In this document: piece by piece, positions 25,101 to 33,809 of the stretch
Numbering within the stretch: position 1 is the first letter of the stretch
How the letters are laid out: each line of letters starts with the position of its first letter
DNA from: Halopseudomonas nanhaiensis
GTDB lineage: Bacteria > Pseudomonadota > Gammaproteobacteria > Pseudomonadales > Pseudomonadaceae
Reading direction: 5' to 3'
Assembly (NCBI RefSeq): GCF_020025155.1
Contig: NZ_CP073751.1
Span: 3,411,501-3,475,500, forward strand
Length of the DNA stretch: 64,000 nucleotides
Notes under the pieces: model-generated
Seen by the model: only the letters and a program-made list of their open reading frames with translations
Database searches by the model: none
What the model was told of the DNA's origin: nothing
Translations under genes and position numbers: made by a program

Positions 25101-27016
25101 GTCAGACCAGAGCCTGCACTGATCACCCCGACGGAGTTGTCCAGCGTCTGCTGCGCAACAATGCTCAGGTTACTCTGGCTGGACAGGATGCCGCCCGCGC
25201 CGTTATCGATCGAGCCGACCTGTAGCTGCTGCGCACCCGCGCTGACGACAGCCCCTTCGCTATGGTTATCCAGTTTGCCGGACAGCGTGACAGACACCGC
25301 CCCCTCGCGGCTGGACAGTGTTCCTTGGCTGCTGTTGTCCAGATTGTCGCCAACGAGAGCGATCCCGGCCATGCCGGAGATGAGCCCGGCGCGGTTGTCG
25401 AGTTGGCTAACCTGCGCATCAAGTGAGGTACCAGCGATCACGCGGCCCTCACCGTTGTTCATCTGACCGGCGATTAACGCCAGGCTCTGTTGGCTGGAGA
25501 TTTCGCCGTTCTGGTTGGTAATGGTTGCGGACTCGACGCGTGCTGCTCCGGCGCTTGCGACCCACCCGTTCGTGCTGTTGTCCAGCGCGCCAGCGGAAAG
25601 CTGCATCTCACCCATGGCGATAATATCGCCGCCGCGGTTATCCAGCGTGTTGGCCACGTTGAGCTTGGCAGTCTGGCCGCTGTGCATCACGCCCTGCTGG
25701 TTGTCGAGCTGGCTGGCTCGTACCGCAAGCTGGGTGTCGGCCAATACACGGCCGTCAGCATTGAGCAGCGCTGCGGCTGAAATCTGCAGGTCGTCGGCGG
25801 CAACCGTACCCTGGCGGTTGTCCAGTGTTCCACTAGCCTGGATAGCCGCCGAACCGCTCGCCAGCAAACTGCCTTCGTTCACTAGATTGTTGGCGGAGAC
25901 GTTGAGATCCGAGCTGAAATTGCTGGTGCCACCGGCAGCGACACCCGCTTCGATGACGCCTCGGTTGACTACGGTATCGGCAGCGAGCTGAACCGCTCCC
26001 GCGGCAGCCAGGCTGTCGTGTACGGTCAGGGCTTCCCTGGCCTTTACGGACGCCTGACCCTCCGCATAGGTATCGGCAGTCAGATCGACCTGATTGGCGG
26101 CGATGCGTACATCCCCCGCCGCCGCCGTACGCGCCATGCTCAGATTGCCGTTGGCGTCGATATGAATATCACCAGCATGTGCTGCCATGTCGCCAGCCAG
26201 CCGCACGCCGACGCCCTGCTCGGTACCGATCAGCTGAATGGCGCCGGCGTACATACCGCCCAGCGCGGAGCTGTCGAGTGCCAGGGCGGGCTTGTCACTG
26301 CCGTCATCGGCCTTGGCGGTGGCAGCCAGTGAATCCGCATCGACCTGGTTGCGGCCGGTGACGATGTTCAGCTGGTTGGCGTGCAGGTTGGCGTTGATCT
26401 GCGCGCTGCGGGTGATCAGATCGAAGCGGTCGACATTGCTGGCGTTGAGGCCGGCGCCTTCGATGCGAATCGCCCCGCCGTCGACGTCGAACTGGCGAAG
26501 TGCACCCTGCTCGATGATCGGCTTGCCGGTACTCAGGGTGACGCGCGGGGTATTGATGAAACCGCAGCCATCACAGGTGATGCCGTGGGGGTTGGCGACG
26601 ATCACCCCGGCGCGCTGGCCCGCCACCTCGGTATAGCCGCGCAGATTACTCGGGTTGGCGCCGGTAACCTCGTTGAGAATCAGCCCGGCTGCGCCGCCGG
26701 ACAGGTTCGGGTTACCCAGAATGATGCCGCCCAGCTGGGTGCTGTTGGTCGCACCCGTGGCATTGTTCAGGATCAGCCCCTGCTGGCCCACGTTGTATTC
26801 ATTGAAGCGGTTGTGCGATAGCCCCGCAGAGCTCGGGGTGGCAATGTTGACCACCGGCACGCCATTGCCCGCCTGACCCAGGCTGGCGTTGCCGCCGGCG
26901 GCTGCGTCCAGGGCAAGGTCGGCGCCCATGGCGACGACCGGATTGATGAACAACACGCCGACTAGAATGGCGGCGACGTTCTGGAACAGAGGGCTGCGGG
27001 TATCCATGGTATTCAT
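19127..27016 (-). CDS. Filamentous haemagglutinin/CdiA-like two-partner secretion exoprotein (TpsA)
   Basis: A 2629-residue secreted protein. After a signal peptide comes the TPS secretion domain (about 35-300) with 'NPHGITCDGCGFINTPRV'. A long beta-helix follows, built from dozens of about 20-residue repeats with 'LDNR.G' and 'GNLSI' patterns, then haemagglutinin repeats (about 1650-2050) with 'GGDLTLAAAANESHFEY' style units. A glycine/alanine-rich DUF637-like region (about 2100-2350) leads to 'NATAYNRQLH' (about 2357-2367), a motif that often marks the border of exchangeable toxin tips. The last 261 residues are unlike the rest and include hydrophobic stretches 'AASAIVGPSSLAVGSTGLGI' and 'AGAVGAAVLAEG'. 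ATG 27016 gives the longest form; ATG 27007 has a better spaced AGGGA site. TpsB lies 15 bp upstream. Confidence 0.9.
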   Translation of the reverse strand: MNTMDTRSPLFQNVAAILVGVLFINPVVAMGADLALDAAAGGNASLGQAGNGVPVVNIATPSSAGLSHNRFNEYNVGQQGLILNNATGATNSTQLGGIILGNPNLSGGAAGLILNEVTGANPSNLRGYTEVAGQRAGVIVANPHGITCDGCGFINTPRVTLSTGKPIIEQGALRQFDVDGGAIRIEGAGLNASNVDRFDLITRSAQINANLHANQLNIVTGRNQVDADSLAATAKADDGSDKPALALDSSALGGMYAGAIQLIGTEQGVGVRLAGDMAAHAGDIHIDANGNLSMARTAAAGDVRIAANQVDLTADTYAEGQASVKAREALTVHDSLAAAGAVQLAADTVVNRGVIEAGVAAGGTSNFSSDLNVSANNLVNEGSLLASGSAAIQASGTLDNRQGTVAADDLQISAAALLNADGRVLADTQLAVRASQLDNQQGVMHSGQTAKLNVANTLDNRGGDIIAMGEMQLSAGALDNSTNGWVASAGAARVESATITNQNGEISSQQSLALIAGQMNNGEGRVIAGTSLDAQVSQLDNRAGLISGMAGIALVGDNLDNSSQGTLSSREGAVSVTLSGKLDNHSEGAVVSAGAQQLQVGSIDNGAGGILSSQSNLSIVAQQTLDNSVGVISAGSGLTIDASELINQDGQMQSAGPFALTAASLDNRTGQLASGGTLTVRLTNALFNNAGQLTAAGPLRIEATRIDNSNGYLASNQLLNLFGVDLLNMGGSIVATDAFAVNMSGTLDNSGTGLLLSRNATVTLDAGEVRNGAGTVQAASDVVVNTAGALDNRGGQLIAQGDLEVNAAQLNNSNNGLLSAASGWLTARISGAVSNIAGVLQAESVNLNAGVVDNSQGRITALAGDASIQAGSLTNRQGNLLASGNLALDSTLLDNNLGRIGAQYIELSASDLLNVNGLIESDSHLVLNTGTLDNRNGSLRALGQTGTTSIITRSTLDNRSGTIESANTDLRLNLGGLLNAGGTARHVGTGRLDVASQTVTQAGGSLITHGDLTLDAAEWIHEGLLQAANLTLNVGRFTQNQTGRIIASDSLVATGGHWTNHGLLTSDGTLDLRLTGTYNGTGTLSSLGDMSFAAHTVDLASAGRTGAGGNATVSITHALTNHGRLTAGQDLSLTTGSLYNYGTLGAGEDVRLQAASLLNQGGLLFSGSDMHLRGNALTNLRGDIYSLGDLSFAANDAGALAGRFSNLSGTVESQGNLSIAASFLENARETLDIVTEKVSARLIYLGCGDCGGTKESSYFDLEEVDRTSATRVSPQAQLLAGQSMRLHSDVLENRYSLLASGANLRIDTGTLLNKGAQTGDVTTVRKLSAYRVYQRYVDARRAESNEFNDRNWIDSPTYAPNDITADIDYFFRHISLDEGIREPVYTNRVDYHATIQAAGDVTINAAERIDNSVIRPGFAYTSGGNRTQSTNPGTGQATYVVLNPHLPPDLQQQQVDPLSLPGFSLPQGENGLFRLSGQSGQAPNQPGAVPNQGAIVTPGNTAPAQRYLIETNPALTDLRQFLGSDYMLARLGGNPDDTLMRLGDGLYEQRLVREAIVARTGQRFLAGMTSDEAMYRYLMDNAIASKDSLQLSLGVALTAEQVAALTHDIVWMEEREVMGQRVLVPVLYLAQAEGRLAPNGALIQGRDVALISGGELRNQGTLRASRDLAASAQNLDNRGLLQAHERVQLLALDSIRNSAGGIIAGREVSATALTGDIINERSVATHQSERGERAMHRQDFLDSSARIEASGDLALNAGRDLLNIGGAMSAGGNAELSAGRDLLIASQRTEEATRLRDRRSTLDQQIITQHAGELQVGGNASLQTGRDLAVVGSKVEAGGDVLLQAGGDLTLAAAANESHFEYHRDGGGKKIDAVRTDIVQQAAEIKAGGSVVAVSGGDTNLVASHISAGDEAYVYAGGDLNLLAADDLHYSLYDKQSKGSWGRKETRRDEVTDVRSVGSSISAGSDVTLISEGSQRYQGARLESGADITLDSGGTVTFEAVKDLHQESHEKSKSDWAWNSAKGKGTTDETLRQSQLIAQGNLAIRAAEGVQIDIKEIDQNTVSRTIDAMVQADPDLAWLKEMEARGDVDWQTVKEVHDSFEYSHSGLGVGAQLVIAIAVAAIVGPAVSGMAGGGGMGAAAGAAASGAATTASVSFINNRGDLGAVFKDVTSSDAIKGYATSALTAGVTAGYLDQAFGVETDFINHTTKGFKIGTIGGAAKFGSHLAAQGAIQAGSQTLINGGSFSENLEAALTAQVYHLAQAIAFNAVGDVARSQNFAEGGLEKTALHALTGGLISKAMGQDFATGALAAGANEALVEKLSRYVELNNGLEQAASQIVGTVAAGVTGGDVHHGADLAKNATAYNRQLHFEEKALARKLAERSEGRFTVEQIEDQLRIAAINGTDINASTDMLAAEDGIYDFDGNWRPIGDKYVQLFGDANRDVIAYIKEHTDTYAWTPSVEFGYTPDPRYSGIPRGGDAPRDRLTGYVLDEDGGYRVSVVIEGTSHSPRFRSCGDAECLAVGANIDFSDPATKRWIQAVDAQTADKLGKAFAASAIVGPSSLAVGSTGLGIVAAYLKGDSAGAVGAAVLAEGFNRYAVARGLTPSQATKLSSAIDLAGGWQKLVEVGRE

Positions 27017-27031
27017 CCCTGAAACAACTGA

Positions 27032-28723
27032 TCAGAAAAACAGATCGATACGGAAATAGGTCGGGTTCTCGTCGCGGGGTAACGCGTCCGGGCGCACCAG
27101 CGATTGGGCAAAGGTCACGCTTGCGGCGATGTGCTTGCCGCGCAACGACAGCTCCAGCGCGTTGCCGCTGAGCCGGCCGCTCTGCCCCGGGTTGTACTCG
27201 TCGGACCGAATCGCGCCCAGGTCGTAGCCCAGGGCTACGCCGTACTCGCTGACCCAGGGGGTGAGCGGCGCGAAGGTCACGGCTTGCCGCCAGCGAAGGT
27301 TGTTGCGCCAGTAAAAGCCGCTGTCACCGGCGAGCGATTGCTCCTTGAAACCCCGCACCGACGCCAGCCCACCCAGGCTCATCCGCTGGGGGCCGAAGAG
27401 TACGTCTTCACTACGTTGGCCGTAGATCAGACTTTCGACGCTGAAGCTCTCGTCCCATAGGCGCAGCGGCTGAAGGTAGCTGAGGGTGAGCGTGTACTTG
27501 TTGTAGTTGGCGACCGGCTGGCTGCCCCGTGGGCGACCATTGCTCTGCGCATCGAATGCGCCGATGCCATGCTGCCAGCCGATATCGCCATTGACGAAAG
27601 CCCCGCCAATACGCCGGCCGTGATTGACACCCAGCTGCAGTTCGCTCAGCCGGTGGCTGGAGGAGTCGAGCAGAGAGTTTTCGATGTAGTTACGCGTGCG
27701 CAGGTGCGCCAGGCCGACCGCAGCGCCGGTTTTGCCAACGCTGTCGCGATGCAGGGTGCGCTCCAGCGTCAGTTGGTGCCGCTTGCTCTCGCCGTCGGAG
27801 GTGAAATCGAAGTTAGCGGCCTGGTTGAGGGTTCGGTAATAGCTCTGGCTATAGGCGTAGCTCGCCGTCCACCAGCCGTAGGGCACGCTATAGAACAGGC
27901 TCTGGTTGGAAGAGTGCCGCCAGTGGTCGCTGACCGCATCGCCACCGGTACGCAGCCGCAACTGGTCGGCCAGTCCAAGGGGGCTATCCCAGGCCAGCGC
28001 GGCCTCCCATTGCTGCTCGCCGGTGCCGAGTTGGCCATCGTTGTGTCGGCCAAGCGCAACCTGCCAGGGTTTGCTGCGCAGCCCCTTGAGCTGAACGCGG
28101 CTGCCGCCCATCTGCTCGCCCGGTAACAGCTCGATCTGCACCTGTCGCGAAGGAAGCCGACCCAGCTGGTCGATCATCTGCTCCAGTTCACGCAGGTTGA
28201 GGTGCTCGCCGACTGCGCCCGGGAAGGCCATGGCCATTTCGCGATCCGACGCCAGGCCAGCACCGTCGAACCCTTCCAGCCGCCCTTCGATGAGGATGAC
28301 TTCAAGCTCACCATCGCTCATGTCCTGCTGGGGCAGATAGGCGCGCGCAGTCACAAAGCCGCGATCAAGATAGCGGGCGGTGATGTGTTTGAGCAGGTCA
28401 TTCAGGCCGGTCGCGCCGAGGCACTGGCCCTGGTACGGCTCGATCAGGTCTTGTTGGGTTGGTGCGTCGAGCAGGCTGACGCCCTGAAGACGAATACGAT
28501 CGATCTGGAAGCAGCGATCGGGTTCGGCGCCCAGCGCAGGCTGGCGATCCGGCGTGCTGCCGGGCAGCGATTGCAGCTCCTGCAGCCGTTGTTGCTGCTC
28601 GCGCAGGAGCTGCTCCTGGCGATCACGAATCAGGTTGATATCGCCCGGCGTGGCCTGGGCAAGAACGATCGGACACCACAGCACTACAGCCAGCGCAGTC
28701 ATTGCGCTCAATGCAATCCGCAT
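27032..28723 (-). CDS. TpsB outer-membrane transporter (ShlB/FhaC/CdiB family)
   Basis: A 563-residue Omp85-type pore that exports the exoprotein across the outer membrane. It has a signal peptide (about 1-23), an N-terminal plug helix rich in Gln/Arg/Leu ('EQLLREQQQRLQEL'), POTRA1 starting 'CFQIDRIRLQGVSLL' with a paired Cys in 'YQGQCLG', POTRA2 ending 'LEVILIEGRLEG', and a 16-strand barrel with the conserved 'VRGF' lid-loop motif ('GLASVRGFKEQSL') and a terminal Phe. The ATG at 28723 has a GGAAGG site; the longer frame up to 28795 would bury the signal peptide. It lies 15 bp upstream of the exoprotein gene in the classical tpsB-tpsA order. Confidence 0.93.
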   Translation of the reverse strand: MRIALSAMTALAVVLWCPIVLAQATPGDINLIRDRQEQLLREQQQRLQELQSLPGSTPDRQPALGAEPDRCFQIDRIRLQGVSLLDAPTQQDLIEPYQGQCLGATGLNDLLKHITARYLDRGFVTARAYLPQQDMSDGELEVILIEGRLEGFDGAGLASDREMAMAFPGAVGEHLNLRELEQMIDQLGRLPSRQVQIELLPGEQMGGSRVQLKGLRSKPWQVALGRHNDGQLGTGEQQWEAALAWDSPLGLADQLRLRTGGDAVSDHWRHSSNQSLFYSVPYGWWTASYAYSQSYYRTLNQAANFDFTSDGESKRHQLTLERTLHRDSVGKTGAAVGLAHLRTRNYIENSLLDSSSHRLSELQLGVNHGRRIGGAFVNGDIGWQHGIGAFDAQSNGRPRGSQPVANYNKYTLTLSYLQPLRLWDESFSVESLIYGQRSEDVLFGPQRMSLGGLASVRGFKEQSLAGDSGFYWRNNLRWRQAVTFAPLTPWVSEYGVALGYDLGAIRSDEYNPGQSGRLSGNALELSLRGKHIAASVTFAQSLVRPDALPRDENPTYFRIDLFF

Positions 28724-28867
28724 TACAACACCTTCCCTGGTAACAGCTAGACATTCACCGGGCGGATTATTGCCAGACTGATGTCGCTGAGCCATGCAAG
28801 AAAGATGGAATGGGGAAAGGCGTCACGAAGATGGCATAAAGATGGCCACCCACAGACCAATGGTCAG

Positions 28868-28914
28868 GTGACCGCTTGAACGACCGTCTATTCCGTGCAT
28901 GACCAAGCGGTCAC
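28868..28914. repeat. Perfect 11-bp inverted repeat upstream of tpsB
   Basis: GTGACCGCTTG (28868-28878) and CAAGCGGTCAC (28904-28914) are exact complements separated by 25 bp. The pair sits between the stop codon of the periplasmic protein gene and the tpsB start. There is no T-tract, so it is a candidate operator or looped RNA element for the TPS operon rather than a standard terminator. Confidence 0.55.
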
Positions 28915-28925
28915 GGTTTGGAAAG

Positions 28926-29855
28926 CTAATCGATGGGTGTGGTACGTGAGGCGCGCTGCCGGTAATAGGCGCGCAGATCGTGTTGGTAGAGCGCATAGGT
29001 GTCTTCAGGCACCCAGGGCCGGTACAGTGCCAAAAAGGTCTCCGGGTCGCTGGCCAGCTCCCGGATGACCCGGTCGAGTTCACCGGCGACGCGCTTGCCC
29101 CAGGGTGTGCGGGAGCAGTAGATCCCCGCGTCGATCAGGGCGCCATGCCCCTTGATCGGCACACCCCTCAACGCTTCACCATTGCGCAGGCGCTTGTTCA
29201 CCGTGTTGATCAGGATGGAAAACTCGAACGCGTAATCGATCCGCTCCAGGCTGACCATCCGCAACAGATTTTCGCCGCTGGGGGTGCCAGTGGCCCGCTC
29301 GATTCGGTCGTCTCGCCGGGCCTGCTCCAGCCAGCTGGAGATCACTGGCGGGTAGGTACGAAAGCCGGAATATCCACCGCGCAGATCGTCCCGCTCGGCG
29401 AGCGCCGCGAGGGAAATCGCGCCGTCCTCGATGGGGAAATCCGCCGCTGCGCTGCGCCGAATCACCATCTGGATCGGGGTGCTGGCCATGAAAGGGATGA
29501 AGTAGGCGTACTCGTCGGTATCCGCGCGGCGGAACAGCGGGGTGGAACAGAAGTCCTGGCCTTGCTGCATCTCCTGCTGCTGGCGGAAGCGGTTGCCCAG
29601 CCGGTACTGTGCTTCGAACGCCGGCAGCTTCGACATCACCAGCCGCAGCATGTCCATGGTTGCGCCATCGGTAGGCTGACCGTCACGTACGTTGACCACG
29701 CCTGGCAGCGGCCATACGGTCCAGTTCAGGGGCTCTCGAGCGGTAGCTTCCGGGCTGGCAGTTTCAGCGACGCTCGGGACAACGGGAATCAAACCGCAGA
29801 GGATGCCCAGGCACCAGCGGCGCAGGGACTTGCGATTGATTTGAATACCGGTCAT
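28926..29855 (-). CDS. TIGR02285-like periplasmic solute-binding family protein
   Basis: A 309-residue exported protein with signal peptide ('CLGILCGLIPVVPSVAETA'). The body has a type-II periplasmic binding fold of the SBP_bac_3 class: 'LNWTVWPLPGVVNVRDG' at the front, 'DGATMDMLRLVMSKLP', a hinge region 'YFIPFMASTPIQMVIRR' and a closing 'LIDAGIYCSRTPWGKRV' with 'ELASDPETFLALYRPWVP'. It fits an orphan family (TIGR02285) with no transporter genes nearby. The ATG at 29855 has AGGAG about 7 bp before it. Ligand and role are unknown; a sensory or stress role is possible. It lies about 200 bp upstream of the TPS operon on the same strand. Confidence 0.75.
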   Translation of the reverse strand: MTGIQINRKSLRRWCLGILCGLIPVVPSVAETASPEATAREPLNWTVWPLPGVVNVRDGQPTDGATMDMLRLVMSKLPAFEAQYRLGNRFRQQQEMQQGQDFCSTPLFRRADTDEYAYFIPFMASTPIQMVIRRSAAADFPIEDGAISLAALAERDDLRGGYSGFRTYPPVISSWLEQARRDDRIERATGTPSGENLLRMVSLERIDYAFEFSILINTVNKRLRNGEALRGVPIKGHGALIDAGIYCSRTPWGKRVAGELDRVIRELASDPETFLALYRPWVPEDTYALYQHDLRAYYRQRASRTTPID

Positions 29856-29889
29856 TCCGACTCCTGTTAAGCGGACTGCTCAAACAAGC

Positions 29890-29921
29890 AAAAACCCGCC
29901 AGGTCGCCCGGGCGGGTTTTT
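29890..29921. terminator. Bidirectional intrinsic terminator between typA and the periplasmic protein gene
   Basis: AAAAACCCGCC (29890-29900) pairs with GGCGGGTTTTT (29911-29921) around a 10-base GC-rich loop. The A-run and T-run on opposite ends make it work in either direction. On the minus strand it lies just past the typA stop codon. Confidence 0.85.
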
Positions 29922-29937
29922 GCAGGTCAGCGCACGC

Positions 29938-31749
<1,812 letters not shown>

Positions 31750-31800
31750 TATGGACTTCCTGGTGGCGCGGCGAGGCCGGCTAGATAAAAATGAGGGGGC

Positions 31801-31806
31801 ATTATA
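31801..31806 (-). promoter_or_regulatory. Consensus -10 element of the typA promoter
   Basis: Read on the minus strand this is TATAAT, 52 bp before the GTG of typA. The -35 region 17 bp upstream is a poor match (CTGTGC), so the promoter may rely on an activator or on its perfect -10. Confidence 0.5.
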
Positions 31807-31870
31807 CAGAGGTCAGTGTGACAGCACAGGGTTTTTCGCCGGACGGGCGACGGAGGGGCTTCGCAAAGCT

Positions 31871-31926
31871 GCAAGCTGCAAGCTGCAAGCTGCAAGCTGC
31901 AAGCTGCAAGCTGCAAGCTGCAAGCT
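31871..31926. repeat. Tandem heptamer repeat (GCAAGCT)x8
   Basis: Eight perfect head-to-tail copies of the 7-bp unit GCAAGCT span 56 bp, with a degenerate copy at 31863-31870. Related GCTTGAA heptamers occur about 85 bp further on (around 32014-32028). Heptamer arrays of this kind are a familiar feature of Pseudomonas intergenic DNA and can vary in copy number. This one lies between the typA promoter and the thiI 3' end. Confidence 0.9.
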
Positions 31927-32048
31927 AGTGTGCGGCTGGACAGCATGGCGTCAAGCATTGACGAGCGCTATTCCTGAGCACCTTGGCCGCGGCCCGCACG
32001 GACAAGCTTACCGCTTGAAGCTTGAAGCTCACCGCTGTTCTCCGGCCG

Positions 32049-33500
32049 CTACCTCGGCCGGAGAACCCTGACATGGCCATGCCCGGCATCGGCCAGGGTC
32101 TGGGCGTGCATCTGGCTCATGATGCCCTTCTGGCAATACAGCAGATAGTTGCGCGCCGGGTCCAGCTCCTTGAAGCGGGTCGACAGCTCATAGAACGGAA
32201 TCGCCTTGACCTCCACTCCCTCGATGGCAAAAGGGGCCTGCTCCTGCTCGTCCGGATGGCGAATATCGATGACGATCTGGCCGGTCAGCGCTTCATCTAC
32301 CAACTCGACATCACTGATGCCCTCCATGGGTTGGTCCAGCTCCTGACACTCGTGATAGCCGGCCGCAGCAATCGCGGCATCGAGTATCTGCAAGTCGAAG
32401 TTGGCCTCGGCCGCCTCGACCTGGTTTGGCGTGGTGCGGATTGCCGGATTGACCGAGATGATGCCGCAATACTCCGGCATGCTGCTGGCAAAGCCTTCCG
32501 TGCCGATCGCTCGTGCGGTGCTGATGATATCGGTCTTGCTGGTCGTGATCAGCGGGCGCAGCACGAGGAGATCGCTGGCCTCGTCGATCACCCGCAGATT
32601 CGGCAGCGTCTGACTGGCGACCTGAGCAATCGCCTCGCCGGTTACCAGTGCATCAAGCCCCAGCCGCCAGGCGACCCGGTTGGCTGCGCGCAGCATCATG
32701 CGCTTGAGCACCACCCCCATCAGCGGGTTATCGATGTTCTTCAGCAGTTCACCGACCACCCCTTCGAACGGCACGCTGATAAAACGCAATCGATGGCTGC
32801 TGGCGTAGCGCTCCCACATGTAATGCGCGACCTGCCGGACGCCGAGCTCATGGGCGCGACCACCCATGTTGAAGAATATGAAATGAGGCAGCAGGCCCCG
32901 CTGTAGCATCGAGTACGCTGCCACGGTGGAATCGAAGCCCCCGGACAGCAGGCACAGCACCGGTTCCTGGGTGCCGAGCGGAAACCCGCCCATGCCCTTG
33001 TGCCGCGCCTGGATCAACAGCACGCGCTGATCGCGCAATTCGACGTCGACCCACACTTCGGGGTTCTTCAACGATACGCCGGCAGCGCCGCAGCGCTCGA
33101 CCAACGCAGAGCCGAGGAACGCCGCGGCTTCCGGTGAGCTGAATGGATGCGTGCCCACGCGCTTGCAGCGGACGGCGAAGACCTTGCCGCGGATCTGATC
33201 GCCGACGTTCGCCACGCAGAGATCGGCAAGCTGCTCGAGCGACTCGAGCTGATAATCGTGCACTTCCACGAAGTGCGCGATGCCGGGTGTATTGCGCAGC
33301 CGCTCGATGCAACGCTTCTGCACCGCGGGGTCGGTACCCAGGCTCACTTCGAGAAAGTCCCAGTTGCCGCTGACGCGTGCTTCAGGGTCGATGGCCTTGA
33401 GAACCGTCTTCAGATTCCCCTTGAGCTGCTGGATGAAGCGCTTGCGTACAGGGCGCGTCTTGATGGTGATTTCGGGGAAAAATTTTATGATGAGTTTCAT
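32049..33500 (-). CDS. thiI: tRNA 4-thiouridine synthetase with rhodanese domain
   Basis: A 483-residue enzyme that makes 4-thiouridine at tRNA position 8 and, in enterobacteria, passes sulfur for thiamine thiazole synthesis. Order of domains: NFLD and THUMP (about 1-165), PP-loop AANH domain with '[11 protein letters not shown]' (about 183-193), and a C-terminal rhodanese domain (about 395-480). The two key cysteines are present: 'MPEYCGIIS' near residue 345 and '[11 protein letters not shown]' near 454, which receives sulfur from IscS. The ATG at 33500 gives the family start '[11 protein letters not shown]'; codons upstream in the long frame are not part of it. A TATAAT -10 element lies 31-36 bp upstream. 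Confidence 0.96.
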   Translation of the reverse strand: MKLIIKFFPEITIKTRPVRKRFIQQLKGNLKTVLKAIDPEARVSGNWDFLEVSLGTDPAVQKRCIERLRNTPGIAHFVEVHDYQLESLEQLADLCVANVGDQIRGKVFAVRCKRVGTHPFSSPEAAAFLGSALVERCGAAGVSLKNPEVWVDVELRDQRVLLIQARHKGMGGFPLGTQEPVLCLLSGGFDSTVAAYSMLQRGLLPHFIFFNMGGRAHELGVRQVAHYMWERYASSHRLRFISVPFEGVVGELLKNIDNPLMGVVLKRMMLRAANRVAWRLGLDALVTGEAIAQVASQTLPNLRVIDEASDLLVLRPLITTSKTDIISTARAIGTEGFASSMPEYCGIISVNPAIRTTPNQVEAAEANFDLQILDAAIAAAGYHECQELDQPMEGISDVELVDEALTGQIVIDIRHPDEQEQAPFAIEGVEVKAIPFYELSTRFKELDPARNYLLYCQKGIMSQMHAQTLADAGHGHVRVLRPR

Positions 33501-33530
33501 TTGCTGATGTAAGGTGCGCAAAAGCGGCGC

Positions 33531-33536
33531 ATTATA
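33531..33536 (-). promoter_or_regulatory. Consensus -10 element of the thiI promoter
   Basis: TATAAT on the minus strand, followed by GCGCCGC, a GC-rich discriminator as in growth-rate-controlled promoters. The predicted transcript would have a leader of about 25 bases. The -35 region has no close match. Confidence 0.5.
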
Positions 33537-33579
33537 CGCCGGCTGACGCTGGTCGGCGAAACCTTGCACACTGCGCCAG

Positions 33580-33596
33580 TGCACTATAGTTGTGCA
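33580..33596 (+). promoter_or_regulatory. NtrC binding site 1 upstream of glnA
   Basis: TGCAC-TATAG-TTGTGCA matches the NtrC consensus TGCAC-N5-TGGTGCA with one mismatch. Its centre is about 139 bp upstream of the predicted sigma-54 start, close to the spacing of the upstream sites in enterobacterial glnA. Confidence 0.8.
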
Positions 33597-33623
33597 TGCC
33601 AGCCCTGTAGCGCACCCATAGAG

Positions 33624-33640
33624 TGCACAACAATGGTGCG
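33624..33640 (+). promoter_or_regulatory. NtrC binding site 2 upstream of glnA
   Basis: TGCAC-AACAA-TGGTGCG matches the NtrC consensus at all but the last base. Centred about 95 bp upstream of the predicted start, 44 bp from site 1 (roughly four helical turns), so both sites face the same side of the DNA and could hold an NtrC oligomer. Confidence 0.82.
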
Positions 33641-33700
33641 CAGCACTGCGAAAACACGCGCGATGGCTGTAAGGCGGGCCTTTCAGAGCATGCTCCGAAA

Positions 33701-33715
33701 TGGCACATCTTTTGC
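33701..33715 (+). promoter_or_regulatory. Sigma-54 (RpoN) promoter of glnA
   Basis: TGGCAC-N5-TTGC with GG at 33702-33703 and GC at 33714-33715, the exact 12-bp register required for the -24/-12 elements. The start of transcription would fall near 33727, about 83 bp before the glnA ATG. Confidence 0.88.
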
Positions 33716-33809
33716 TCTGTTGTAAGGCAAGCGGATCAACGGTAAGTCCCGCTCAAAATTTGAGGCGCCGGGCCAGAAGCCCGGCATATGATTCCTGTTG
33801 GAGGAAAAC

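Noticed and set aside
19236-26876. Many plus-strand open frames opposite tpsA
   Set aside because: They follow the repeat periodicity of the exoprotein and show no independent protein features.
31863-31926. Possible CRISPR or phage attachment site in the heptamer run
   Set aside because: It is a simple 7-bp tandem repeat with no spacers, tRNA or integrase nearby.
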